Shown: positions 11,171 to 21,745 of the stretch, piece after piece | Layout: every line of letters starts with the position of its first letter | How positions within the stretch are numbered: the stretch's first letter is position 1 | From: Actinernus sp. WN-2022 | Lineage: Eukaryota; Cnidaria; Anthozoa; Actiniaria; Actinernidae | Assembly (NCBI GenBank): GCA_030867875.1 | Contig: JAOWCC010001501.1 | Location: 25,975,036-26,039,035, forward strand | Direction: 5' to 3' | DNA: 64,000 nucleotides | Made by a program: the position numbers and the translations under genes | Notes under the pieces: model-generated | Databases searched by the model: none | Seen by the model: the letters and a program-made list of their open reading frames with translations, nothing else | What the model was told of the DNA's origin: nothing

Positions 11171-12132
11171 GGTTTAAATCTGACTAAGTTTTCAAAGTGC
11201 AATGCCCTGAGATTCCCGCACACCTTAATGTATAGACCAATGATCCTATTGAACTGCATTAGGCATATTAAAAATGAATAATTTCATCTAAATCCTCCTT
11301 TCTTTACACAAGTTAACTATAGTCTACATTATTTCACTGCAGAAAAAGGGACTAAAATGACAGTTACAGAAAAAAATATTTCTCCTCAGATTCTAAATTT
11401 TCTCACAAAAATACATATTTTACATAACATTTAGAGTTTCATGTTTGCACTAACCTCACTTTCTGTCTCCCAACACCTAAACTTGCCCAGCACCAAGCCA
11501 TTCTGTCCACAAGCACTTCACAACAAGCTAAATTCATCCACAATGACCGCAAAGCATGCCGGGAAATCCTACCAAACAGCGGCATGGCCCTTCCCCCATC
11601 TTCATTCTTCAAAATATAGAAGAAGTCTAAAGCCATTTCGACCTAATAGCTTCATATTGGAATCAATGGCAAGTAAATGTTGTCCAATATTCCAAAAAAG
11701 CTATGATAGGTGGCTCCAGACCTCCAGTTATAAAGCTCACGCTAAAGTGACAGAAGACGTCCTGGCCCATTCACGAGTGGAAAATGAGGCTCTTTCTCTA
11801 TCACAATAGCAGGCACAGACTCAGTTCTTCGAGAAAGTACTGATTCAAGCTCTCATCAGACTTAATGATGTTCTCCAGCACTCTAAAAATGAAAAAAAAA
11901 TACGTTAAAAAGCCTTAAATTCTGTTTCCCCCCAAACAAACTTCCCTCCAGCTCCGTAGCAATGCGACGTCAACGTATCCAAAATGGCCGACAAAAAACT
12001 TTGAGCCCCCAGTATTGTTGGTCAGATGAAAATTCCATGGTAACAGTGACTACAGTTTTCTTAGGGGGGGGAGGGTTTGTTGCAGTCTAGAATGAGCCAA
12101 AAATCAGTTAAAAGCCCTTGGGGCATAAAGGG
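11171..12132. other. Right part of TTAA unit, no gene recognised
   Basis: Open frames exist on both strands around 11,440-11,810, but none matches a family I know and each starts without clear support. A G tract at about 12,065 and the TCAGTTAAAAGCCCTTGGGG subterminal block precede the right terminus. Confidence 0.35.
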
Positions 12133-12239
12133 TTAAACGCTGTACGAACGTTGTGCGTATCGTTGTGTTACGCATATGCATGCCTCCTACTTTAACAGTC
12201 GATCAATAAATTTTATTTAAAAAAATTATAATATAATTT

Positions 12240-13080
12240 ATTTTATTTTATCGGTCTTAGCAGTTTCGGGTTGCCTGTCATCACTATGTATTTTGGTTCT
12301 ACCTGTGTTGCACTTAGTTATTTCGGATTACCTGTGTTACCAGTGCGGTACCCTCTCTTTATATATCCGGGCTACCTGTGTTATCCTAGCTTGGCTCAGT
12401 TATGTTGGGTCACCTGTGTTTTCAGTAAGGTAGCCTCTCTGTGCAAACAGTCAGATCACTGTTAGAACACACGCACAATCAGTCATAATTTAGGACGATA
12501 TCTAGTTGCTGAGAGAAATGCTTGAAAATCATAACCCGAAGACGCGTGATTTTCAAGCATTTCGAGTGTTCTAGCTCCCAACATCCCAAGTCGTGCTTTA
12601 ATTCGCCAGTGAGAACGGCATAAAAACGTCTGGTCTATTAATTGCTTTTATGACATGACTATGATAACGCAGGATTTGAACAACAGAATACTGGCAATTC
12701 AAGTGTATAAATGCAATACAATGACATATTCAGACTTTGAATTTGCAATTGATTGAAAATAGATAAAAAACTCGGGGAAATGTCCGGCTAAAACTGTATG
12801 AATAAATGTGAAATGAAACATAAATTTCATAGCAAGAAAAAAATGTAATTCCTAATGAGAAAGCTCTTCTAAGTCCGCTTCTCAAACTCACAGACTGTTT
12901 TACAAAAACATTTGCGCTTATCAACACAAGAGTTCAGTTGACCTTTAAAATAATTTATTCTGAGGTACGCATACTCTAAATCACAGAGATGTTAAAATAA
13001 AGCGATAATTTGAAGAAAAAGTACATTAACAGACAAACTGAGAGGAAATTTATTCAAATCAAAAAGAGTTTACTTACAGT
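12240..13080. repeat. Composite repeat, copy 3
   Basis: 12,240-12,480 repeats the TTACCTGTGTTATC units. 12,667-13,080 repeats 8,030-8,440 at moderate identity. Between them, at about 12,505-12,562, is a hairpin whose arms contain AAATGCTTGAAAATCA and its complement. Confidence 0.6.
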
Positions 13081-14059
13081 ACTTACGTAACTGAATCTTT
13101 CGTTTTGGATCTTTTGGTAGTGTTGTTGACAGCATCCCACCTTCGTGCACATATGCACTGAATCGGAATGAAACTCGAAGCCTACCTCGAACTTAACTTT
13201 CAGCTAACCTGTTTCCTTTCATTCCACAATGAATAATAAACTCATAAAGTAAGCCCGTAGCTTTCAATAAATTTGCCAGTGTCTGAATGAAACAGCTAGA
13301 TCTTTTCCAATTTCTCTCACGAGTCACGGCAGAAGACTTTCTTAAGCTACAAAACTCGAATTTTGATCCTCTTCACAGTAACGTAACGTCTCAGATATTA
13401 TATATATTCCCTACTTCAGCTAGCGCTGTGCATTTCAAGTACTTTTTCCTCTCTCTTTAATTTGCCGGCTTCATGCTTCTTGTTCGTGTAGTTGCCCCAC
13501 TGAGCCGTATCTCGATCGATCGATTACACGTAATAAAGCTCAGTTCCAATCCCTTTCTTTTTTCAGACACGTCTTGGCCCGCAGATAATTCCCACGTAAG
13601 TCAACAATTCGCTACAAAAGATACAAAGCGTGGCAGAGTCCGCTGCAAGTGGACAATCTTTAGAGAATAGATTTTTCGTGAAGCATGAATCCTAACCCAG
13701 TGTCTTCGTTGAACGCTTGTATGAGATTAAAGCTTGGTCATATCAGACGAAATTGATCTCTTTGTCATTTACGTTAATTGTTTTTTTCTAATTGCTTGAC
13801 CTCTTATCTTCCGACTGCCTAGAAGATCTGATCCCGAATTGTATTTTGATAGCTATGTTTTCAGTTCGATGCTTTATCAATGACTCATACGGTCCTAGAC
13901 TAGAGGCGCGGGTAGTTTCGCCTAAGTCAACAATCCTTCCTCCAGTTAAATAATTCGGTTAGTTTTAGAGAGACGATTGAGGCAAATTAAGTACTTCATG
14001 ACGTGCGGTAGCCTTAAACCCTCTAAAACTCTCTAGCGAACATTTATTTTTCAACTAAT
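13081..14059. other. No recognisable feature
   Basis: About 1 kb with no supported gene or repeat structure. The short frame near 13,473-13,670 has no family resemblance. Confidence 0.3.
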
Positions 14060-14153
14060 GCGCATGCCTCCTCTTTATCGCTCGATCACAGCGTCTCCGA
14101 CCCACATTGTTAGCGGCAAAGGTCAGAACTGATCAAAAAATTTACAGGTTTGA

Positions 14154-14162
<9 letters not shown>
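14060..14162. repeat. Dispersed repeat B, copy 2
   Basis: Nearly identical to 7,277-7,383. Leads straight into the AAT microsatellite, as copy 1 does with a much shorter AATAA run. Confidence 0.7.
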
Positions 14163-14185
<23 letters not shown>

Positions 14186-14322
14186 TTTAATAATAATAAT
14201 AATTTTAATAATAATAATAATTTTAATAATAATAATAATTTTAATAATAATAATAATTTTAATAATAATAATAATTTTAATAATAATAATAATTTTAATA
14301 ATAATAATAATTTAAAAAAAAG
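14156..14322. repeat. AAT microsatellite with higher-order period
   Basis: Eight or so blocks of four to seven AAT units, each closed by TTTT, giving a regular period of about 21 bp over 165 bp. A-rich sequence follows to about 14,360. The apparent Asn-rich and Leu-rich frames across it are repeat artefacts. Confidence 0.9.
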
Positions 14323-14414
14323 AATAAAAAAAGAATAAAAAAAAAAGAAAAAGAAAAAGGAAGACTGCCTTTTAAGACTCCGGCCGCTGCCATAGCAGCG
14401 CCGGAGTAAAAAAC

Positions 14415-14760
14415 GAGATCTACAGTCCTCTTTATACTGATTGACCACTTTGTCTTCATATACATTTATGTTTACCATTTCTTCAGCCTCCGATCTGACA
14501 TGTTTTCTCCTTTTACATTTCTCAGTACAACTAGTACTAACAATGAATTTCGCGTAACGAGATCTACAGTCTTCTTTAAGCTGATTATCCACTTTGTGTT
14601 CATATAAATTTATGTTTACCATTTCTTCAGCCTCCGATCTGACATGTTTTCTCCTTTTACATTTCTCAGTACAACTAGTACTAACAACGAACTTTATGCT
14701 GATTATCCACTTTGTGTTCATATAAATTTATGTTTACCATTTCTTCAGCCTCCGATCTGG
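14415..14760 (-). repeat. 144-bp tandem repeat, open on the minus strand
   Basis: Two near-identical units start at about 14,415 and 14,559 (period 144 bp, 48 codons), and a third, shortened one follows. On the minus strand each unit encodes STSCTEKCKRRKHVRSEAEE followed by about 25 residues ending KEDCRSR. Differences between units are few. The third unit has lost about 26 bp. I do not recognise the peptide; it has three cysteines per unit and a basic KRRKH patch. It could be an exon duplication or a minisatellite that happens to be a multiple of three. Confidence 0.5.
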
Positions 14761-14864
14761 ATGTTTTGTTGGCATATAAGATATATACAAGTTGCATTTT
14801 CCATAAGCTAAGGTTAAGATTATTCCCAGGCAAAGCTTCGTCAAATTCAAACAGATAATCGTTG

Positions 14865-15411
14865 TTAAAGTGCCACTAACCCCTTTTGCAATTTTTATAC
14901 ATACAAATATTTGAAAGGTTTTGAGTACTTCTGCGAAGAAATTTTTGGCTTACAGAGAATACTCTATGTTCTATGCGTGTTTGAAATGGTGAAAATTTGA
15001 CCTTTCCTGACCCATAACCGCGTAAGAAAAAGACCGGGTCGATTCTTGATCTTACGTCATCTAATTCATTCTACTTTGTAATAATTTGAATAAGTATTTA
15101 GCATTTTGTCTAAAATAACTGTTTTCTTTACTAACAACTCACAGACTGTGTATATTCTCTATATATCGATGTTGCTGTGATAGAAAGGCGCCATGGAGAA
15201 TAATGCATTAATGAGGTGACGTAAGATCAAGAATCGACCCAGTCTTTTTCTTACGCGGTCATGGGTCAGGAAAGGTCAAATTTTCACCATTTCAAACACA
15301 CCTAGAACATAGAGTATTCTCTGTGAGCCAAAAATTACTTCGCAGAAGTACTCAAAACCTTTCAAAGATTTGTATGTATAAAAATTGCAAAAGGGGTTAG
15401 GTGCACTTTAA
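14865..15411. mobile_element. TTAA MITE with ~190-bp inverted repeats
   Basis: The element 14,869-15,407 begins AGTGCCACTAACCCCTTTTG and ends with its complement. Both ends abut TTAA (14,865-14,868; 15,408-15,411). The arms extend about 190 bp (14,869-15,060 versus 15,218-15,407) with few mismatches, around a spacer of about 155 bp. No protein is encoded. TTAA duplication points to piggyBac or Kolobok-type mobilisation. Confidence 0.75.
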
Positions 15412-15469
15412 TAAACACAACGTACAAAATACTAGAATATCTTTGAGCATGTACATCCTGTACAGATTA

Positions 15470-16882
15470 CTCACATCACAGGCTTCCCAGACTCGACGTA
15501 TATTTCCCGCTTATTAATCTATTGGGTTACCTGTGGTTTATCGATTAGTTTCATAACGATCTCAGAAGAGTTTATATAATTGCTCGGTGTGAATTCTTTT
15601 TTGCCGATTCCTACGAAACAAATCTTCAATAATAAAAGATTAATACTTAATGAAGTTGTGTGAGTGTTTTTTTTGGCGATTTGGGGCCTTCTAAAGCAGT
15701 TTATTAGAATTCGAAAATTTGACCGTTGGCCGCGGCTCTAAAAAAATATACAAGGTAGGCAACTCGACCTCGCCAAAGCACATACTTACCTCAAAGATCA
15801 CCCAAAAATCGGCACTTTTCTTCCTCGCTCGCTATTCAGCTTTCGACACAGGAGGGAATAGTTATCAAGCAACATCTGACCAGAGATCCATCAAATTTAT
15901 CATCGCCAAACGGCCTCCTCGAGACCCAAAAAGCGCGACCTTCCAATGATCTGTAAGAACCAGAATATGACCAAAGCGGTCCAAAAATGTTCCCGACCCT
16001 ACCCAAAACGATGCAAATCGCCTTTCTTCATGGGGGGACCCCCAAGCGTGAAATTATACGAAACTGGCGGTTACAGACTAATTTTGAATTTGGAACTCGC
16101 CAATCAGAGGACCAAGACAGTGGACTGGGGTCTTCACCGAGTGTTATGACAGTTCCACGTGAGAAATTTTCGCGAGTTCCAAATTCAAAATTAGTCTGTA
16201 AACCGCCAGTTTCGTTAAAAGCCTAGTAATGGTCTCTCTGATTGGCGATATATTTGTTTCCGTTCCTCGAGCGGAAGTTTAATTTCACGCTTGAGGATCC
16301 CCCATGAAATAAGGCGATTTGCATCGTTTTGGGTAGGGTCGGGAAAATTTTGGACCGCTTTGGTCATTCTGGTTCTTACAGATCTTTGGAAGGTCGCGCT
16401 TTTTGGGTCTCGAGGAGGCCGTTTGGCGATGATAAATTTGATAGATTTTCCAGTAAATCTCTGGTCAGATGTTGCTTGATAACTATAATAAATAATTCCC
16501 TCCTGTGCCGAAAGCTGAATAGCGAGCGAGGAAGAAAAGTGCCGATTTTTGGGTGATCTTTGAGGTAAGTCTGTGCTTTGGCGAGGTCGAGTTGCCTACC
16601 TTGTTATTTTTTTAGAGCCGCGGCCAACGGTCAAAATTTCGAATTCTAATAAACTGCTTTAGAAGGCCCCAAATCACCAAAAAACCGCTCACACAACTTC
16701 ATTAAGTATTAATCTTTTATTATTGAAGATTTGTTTCGTAGGAATCGGAAAAAAAGAATTCACACCGAGCAATTATATAAACTCTTCTGAGATCGTCATG
16801 AAACTAATCGATAAACCACAGGTAACCCAATAGACTAATAAGCGGAAAATATACGTCTAGACTGGGAAGCCTGTGCTCACAT
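15470..16882. mobile_element. Foldback element, CACAGGC ends, 7-bp TSD
   Basis: 15,477-16,875 is one long inverted repeat of about 1.4 kb, with arms of about 600-700 bp meeting near 16,170. It starts CACAGGCTTCCCAGAC and ends GGGAAGCCTGTG. It is flanked on both sides by CTCACAT (15,470-15,476; 16,876-16,882). Open frames inside occur as mirror copies, so they are not genes. The terminal CACAGGC and the 7-bp duplication are shared with the element at 17,260-18,933. Confidence 0.8.
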
Positions 16883-17252
16883 TACAATCATACACAATAA
16901 TCCACAATAAAAAAACGAAGTAGATCTTTAATTTCAATTTAAGTTTACCTTGGGAGTTGAATAGTGCTTGTCTCATCATAATTCTGTGCGGATGTGTATA
17001 TTTCTGGCTTCGTGTTGGCAAGTAACAGTGTTACCGTTGCTCTCACAGTTCAGGAGTTCAGATGTTTTCAGACTTCGATAGAGTAGATTAAGCTATAACT
17101 GCTCAACCACAGTATATATATTTGCTAGTAAATCGCTATATTTCGCTATAAATCAGCTATTCAGTATACTTGTATAGTATATTAAACGTACACAAGTCTT
17201 GATACGAGATCGGTAAACCGGCCAAAAACACGGTCAAAATTATTTTAGTGTT
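16883..17252. other. No recognisable feature
   Basis: Spacer of about 370 bp between two foldback elements. No gene or repeat seen. Confidence 0.3.
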
Positions 17253-18940
17253 GGCCTACCACAGGCAGCCCAAGCTCTGTATTTGCACTGTGTGACTATT
17301 ATTTCACAAAATTCTCAGATAAAGAAAATAAACTTACCTTAAGAGTTTGTTGTTGTCCTGTTGTTTCTCTGGGGTCTAGAAATGGCGGTTATGGGGCATT
17401 TCTCTCACTTTGGGTTTTTCTCTCTTCTCAGTCTTAAATAAAGGAAAGGCTGCACACTCCAATTCAAACCACGAGGCACTTGAGGACGATTTTTCCCACG
17501 AAAACCCATCCGATAGGCGTAATTTCCTCCGTCAGGTGAAAGGTAGATAGTTTTTCTTACCCCAGAAGTTTACAGACTTGAGAAATCATTATCCTAACTC
17601 TTCCAAATGAACTCATTTCTTTGAAAAAGCCCTCTCATTCTTCGTAAGAAACTACGTGTTTGCTGCTGTTCGGTCATGACGTAATAAACTCGGCTTTGTA
17701 GCCTAGTCTGCTGACAAAATTCCTCTTTCCGGCAGAGGGACAGTCAATAAATTGCAAGGTACTGTACTCTCTCCCCACGGGGTCTAACGTGCCGCCTATT
17801 GTACTGAGTAGCCAGGCGAAGAACACAGGTCGCCAAAGGGGGTTTGGCACGGATTTTCCTTGGGAGCAGTTACGAAATAGTGCCGAAGAAATCCGACACC
17901 TCGTTTATTTCGCGGGGAGTTGGAGAAGAAAGTCATTAGAGAGCTTAAGCAACCACGACGGCAACGTCTAGGACGACGGCATGAAACAATAGCCTTAATT
18001 GCAAAATACAATAACTGCACGTGGGAATGCACGCAGTCACCTACATTTCAACCGTTGTCTGGAAAAACAGAACGTGAAAACCCCACATTTTACGTTTACA
18101 AGAGAACGCCAACGTTAAAGTAAGTCACTCCGTTTTTCTTTCGGCGTGAACGGAACTCTATGCTTGTCATATTTTTCGAAGATATACATGTGAAAAGTAA
18201 TTAAAGGCGAACGAAGGAAATAGTAAGCATCACATTTCGGTAGAAAACATTTTTCTAGGTCCCGTCCTCGCTGCCGTCGCCGTCGTTGATGCTTAAGCTC
18301 TCTAATATTCACGGCTTTTTGACCAATCGCTGAACGGTGGAATCTGCAGAGAAAACCCACGAAGTAAATTAACACACATGTGTAAATAAATATGTGGTCC
18401 ATTCGTTAGACCCCGTGGGGAGAGAGTACAGTACCTTGCAATTTATTGACTGTCCCTCTGCCGGAAAGAGGAATTTTGTCAGCAGACCAGGCTACAAAGC
18501 CGAGTTTATTACGTCATGACCGAACAGCAGCAAACACGTAGTTTCTTACGAAGAATGAGAGGGCTTTTTCAAAGAAATGAGTTCATTTGGAAGAGTTAGG
18601 ATAATGATTTCTCAAGTCTGTAAACTTCTGGGGTAAGAAAAACTATCTACCTTTCACCTGACGGAGGAAATTACGCCTATCGGATGGGTTTTCGTGGGAA
18701 AAATCGTCCTCAAGTGCCTCGTGGTTTGAATTGGAGTGTGCAGCCTTTCCTTTATTTAAGACAGAGAAGAGAGAAAAACCCAAAGTGAGAGAAATGCCCC
18801 ATAACCGCCATTTCTAGACCCCAGAGAAACAACAGGACAACAACAAACTCTTAAGGTAAGTTTATTTTCTTTATCTGAGAATTTTGTGAAATAATAGTCA
18901 CACAGTGCAAATACAGAGCTTGGGCTGCCTGTGGGCCTAC
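17253..18940. mobile_element. Second foldback element, CACAGGC ends, 7-bp TSD
   Basis: 17,260-18,933 starts CACAGGCAGCCCAAGC and ends with GCTTGGGCTGCCTGTG. It is flanked on both sides by GGCCTAC (17,253-17,259; 18,934-18,940). The arms, about 17,260-17,790 and 18,405-18,933, are nearly perfect inverted copies. The spacer of about 615 bp holds a further inverted-repeat unit (about 17,936-18,306) with GAGAGCTTAAGCAACCACGA-type ends. No transposase is seen. Confidence 0.8.
17936..18306. mobile_element. MITE nested in the foldback spacer
   Basis: Left end ATTAGAGAGCTTAAGCAACC and a right end of matching complement (GATGCTTAAGCTCTCTAAT), with ACGACGGCAACG-type subterminal sequence on both sides. 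It lies wholly within the spacer of the larger foldback element. I could not define a duplication. Confidence 0.55.
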
Positions 18941-18957
18941 CGATCACGGTCTCCGTT

Positions 18958-19085
18958 TGGGCTAAACTGCACAATACCCCGCAACTTTTTATGTCCTACG
19001 CGTAGCCGGCTACTCGAAATTCGACTCGGCCTCAGTCCACCTCTTCCATTCGACGCGAAGCACGCATAGCATCGCGTAGCATAGC
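18958..19085. repeat. Partial copy of CGCGTAGC-rich element
   Basis: Contains AATACCCCGCAACTTTTTAT then CTACGCGTAGC, CCTCAGTCCACCTCTTCCAT and GCATAGCATCGCGTAGC. The same phrases occur in reverse complement in the inverted-repeat unit at 63,399-63,800. Confidence 0.6.
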
Positions 19086-19089
19086 TTCG

Positions 19090-19545
19090 TTCAAGGTAAA
19101 AAGGGTAGGGGTGACCATCGGCAAACCTTGAAAAATACCCTAAAAAATACCAAACCGTGAAATTTCCCACCCCAAAATGGATTTCGCTTGGACAACCCCT
19201 AAAAAATACTATTAAAATTGCCAATTTCAAACCCTAAAAAATATGACGATCGCCCCTACCAGCCGAATGTAGGAAGAATCCCAGGCCTTTAGCCATCTGA
19301 ATAATGTCAATAATGTTCTTCAAGGTAAAAAGGGTAGGGGTGACCATCGGCAAACTTTGAAAAAAAAACTAAAAAATACCAAACCGTGAAATTTCCCACC
19401 CCAAAATGGATTTCGCTTGGACAACCCCTAAAAAATACTATTAAAATTGCCAATTTCAAACCCTAAAAAATATGACGATCGCCCCTACCAGCCGAATATA
19501 GGAAGAACCCCAGGCCTTTAGCCATCTGAATAATGTCAACAAGAT
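19090..19545. repeat. 229-bp direct duplication
   Basis: The unit starting TTCAAGGTAAAAAGGGTAGG at 19,090 recurs at 19,319 with very few changes. Each unit contains repeated CCCTAAAAAATA phrases. The near identity of the two units suggests a recent duplication. Confidence 0.8.
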
Positions 19546-19599
19546 GAGAACCAATGTTATCATCCATAGATCTGAGCCAATTTTGATTACTTTGACATA

Positions 19600-19747
19600 C
19601 CATTTCGAACACTCATTTCAGTGTTTGATCAGGGGTTCCAAATAGTTACCAAGAAACAATCCCAAGGGCCCTAGGCCTGATGGATTTATTGTTTCTGAGG
19701 TTTGGAATCCCTGATCAAACAATGATGCAAATGAGTGTTTGAAATCA
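19600..19747. repeat. Hairpin-forming inverted repeat
   Basis: The arms ATTTCGAACACTCATTT...GTTTGATCAGGGGTTCCAAA and their complement (TTTGGAATCCCTGATCAAAC) face each other across a short spacer. Probably a small MITE. Confidence 0.6.
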
Positions 19748-20192
19748 CTTTTCATACGTCGAATGACAATACCTCTATTCTTGGGTCATTAGGAAGTATT
19801 GTTTACCAGTATTTTGTTGTTTAACTGTTATTGATCCCAAGGATTAAAATTTCATAATTTCTCCTTTGTTAAACACATTTTTTTGCTGTGGCCACATCAG
19901 AATTACAGACTTGGAACAATGTAGGCATTGTATGCGAGTGGTTTAAAGCACTTAATTATTTTCTATAACAGTAATTTTATCTTCAAGGTGAAAGGAGCCT
20001 GGGGCCAAGTGTTTCCATGGCAACATCATAAGTTCCACAGTGATGTGTATTTTCTTTAGTACTACATATGTGCAAAGTTTCAATTGTTTTTACCCACTAT
20101 TTGCAGAGATTTTCTTCATTTTGTGATTTGTCTCCAGGCTGTATTCATAAATCATTAGAAAGTATTGTTTGCTTGTTGCATACAATATTATT
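19748..20192. other. No recognisable feature
   Basis: AT-rich spacer. No gene or repeat recognised. Confidence 0.3.
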
Positions 20193-20345
20193 GACAATTG
20201 AAGGGGTCCATGCAAGAACAGCATATAAGTGACTTCTGATAAAATTCCAAATTCTTCTTGATGTTCTTTGTTTTCTGAAAATGTAGAACGTACGTACTTG
20301 ATCAAAAGTCACTTATGTTGTTCTTGCATGGACCCCTTCAATTAT
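20193..20345. repeat. Small inverted-repeat element
   Basis: ATTGAAGGGGTCCATGCAAG plus AACAGCATATAAGTGACTT on the left is mirrored by AAGTCACTTATGTTGTTCTTG and CATGGACCCCTTCAAT on the right. Total about 150 bp, with arms of about 45 bp. Consistent with a MITE. Confidence 0.65.
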
Positions 20346-21345
20346 TTTCTCATGACAAATATTGTTCATTTCAACAAAATAATGGTCTGATATGCAGTAA
20401 GATAAGACAGAAGCTAGCAGTCGGGAGTAATCACAAGGACGATGGTTTGAGCCACACTCTAGATGCTGATTTTTATTTCCATCTTGTCCTTTACTTCCCT
20501 TCATGTAAAGCCAAACTTACATTGTAATATTGTAGCTTACCGGAAGTCAAAATTCAAGTGAACCGTTTCGGAGCAGTCTTGATCTGGCGTTTCATTGGAT
20601 ATCAAGAATTACTAGTGATATTAATCAGACTCATTTTGGATTGGATATCAAGATTCAACAATTGATGTATCTCACAAGTCAGTGCCATACAGCCTTTAAT
20701 TACCAGGTATGAAACCTCATGCACATGAAATGCATCGCTTGTATTGGCTGCTGCCCTCATTAATTATTCATGAGTCTGAGAAATATATTTACAGGACATT
20801 CGGTCTCATTCTCTGCAAAATAAGATTTAAAATGTATTAGAATATTACATATCTAAGTCAGCTTATTATAACAGTTAACTACATGACCAACTTTGTGCTG
20901 TCACCATCAGTTTTAAAGTACAAAATAATTATTGGGAACAGATGGTTGGTAGAAAAATAACCACAGCATAATTATTTAATTTCAAAGCTAGATCAGAAAA
21001 AGCACATGGCATTGACATGATCTGCCCTTTACAGGGCTATCAACTAATTGAATAGAAACACCCCTCATTCCCTCGTTCAATGTCCAAACCATGTGATTAC
21101 AACTGCATACTGATTAACATTGACAGGTCAATCATTTCTTAATGTTAATTTGTAGGTTCCAGGTGTATTAATCCTTTCAGATTTAAATAATCAAATTCTC
21201 AAAGAAAACAGCAGAAAAAAGATAAACATTATATATTACATTCACTGTACTTCACAATCTTAATAAATATAGTGATACTTACTGCCACGTCATCCATTGT
21301 CATTAATGTGCCAACAAGAGATCCATTGGTTCCTGACACAAAGTG
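20346..21345. other. Intergenic, about 1 kb
   Basis: No coding frame supported. A GATGGTTTGAGCC phrase at about 20,442 is weakly like a Pol III B box but without a convincing partner. Confidence 0.3.
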
Positions 21346-21745
21346 GCCTTTTGAACGAGTTCCTAAGGAGAGGAATTGCTCACTTAATTAATTCATGAAA
21401 TGACAATATAAATTAACCACAAATCCTACCCTGAAAAATAAAAAAAACCTAACCGGTCAGTAAACAAGAAAATTGCCTACCTAGAGCTAGGGTTCTCAAG
21501 AAAAACTTCTCAAGAAAATGGTGAGGTAAAAATAATTTGAGAGATTTTCTGGAACTCGAACCCCGATCCCACCTACTCGTAAAGCAAACGTCGCAACCAC
21601 TACACTAAACAACCATCGTCGCTCAATTGCTGTCAAATTTGTACATTTTAAAACCACTGCTAATTTATGTTAGTTTATTTGTTCATTAATTTCATGAATT
21701 AATTAAGTGAGCGATTCCTCTCCTTAGGAACTCTAGCCTTTTGAA
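21346..21745. mobile_element. Inverted-repeat element with 10-bp TSD carrying a SINE
   Basis: 21,356-21,735 has arms GAGTTCCTAAGGAGAGGAATT...TTAATTAATTCATGAAAT and their complement. It is flanked on both sides by GCCTTTTGAA (21,346-21,355; 21,736-21,745). Duplications of 9-10 bp are typical of Mutator-like elements. A tRNA-derived sequence lies in the centre on the minus strand. Confidence 0.65.
21550..21628 (-). ncRNA. tRNA-derived SINE head
   Basis: On the minus strand, TAGTGTAGTGGTTGCGACG matches a Pol III A box. About 35 nt further on, GGGTTCGAGTTCC matches a B box, with a GCTTTACGAG anticodon-arm-like stretch between. This is the layout of a SINE derived from a tRNA (Val-like, by the TAGTGTAGTGGTT A box). 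It is not a functional tRNA gene: acceptor-stem pairing and the CCA-ready end are not evident. Confidence 0.6.

Larger units (their letters stand above)
8481..12136. mobile_element. TTAA-flanked unit containing a LINE
   Basis: The left end is TTAA (8,481-8,484) then CCCTTTATGTCCCAAG. The right end is CTTGGGGCATAAAGGG then TTAA (12,133-12,136). The ends are inverted copies of each other with one substitution in the outer 14 bases, and both sit on TTAA. This is the signature of a piggyBac-type insertion, which duplicates TTAA. No piggyBac transposase (DDD domain) is visible. Most of the interior is a LINE, so this is a non-autonomous piggyBac-like unit that took in a LINE or was invaded by one. 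Confidence 0.55.

Noticed and set aside
14110..14338. Asn-rich and Leu-rich frames across the AAT repeat
   Set aside because: Artefacts of a microsatellite read in different frames.
15719..16556. Several short frames between 15.7 and 16.6 kb
   Set aside because: They occur as mirror images in the two arms of a foldback element and match no protein family.
20380..20460. Second tRNA-derived SINE or tRNA gene
   Set aside because: A B-box-like GATGGTTTGAGCC is present but there is no A box at the right distance and no tRNA fold.
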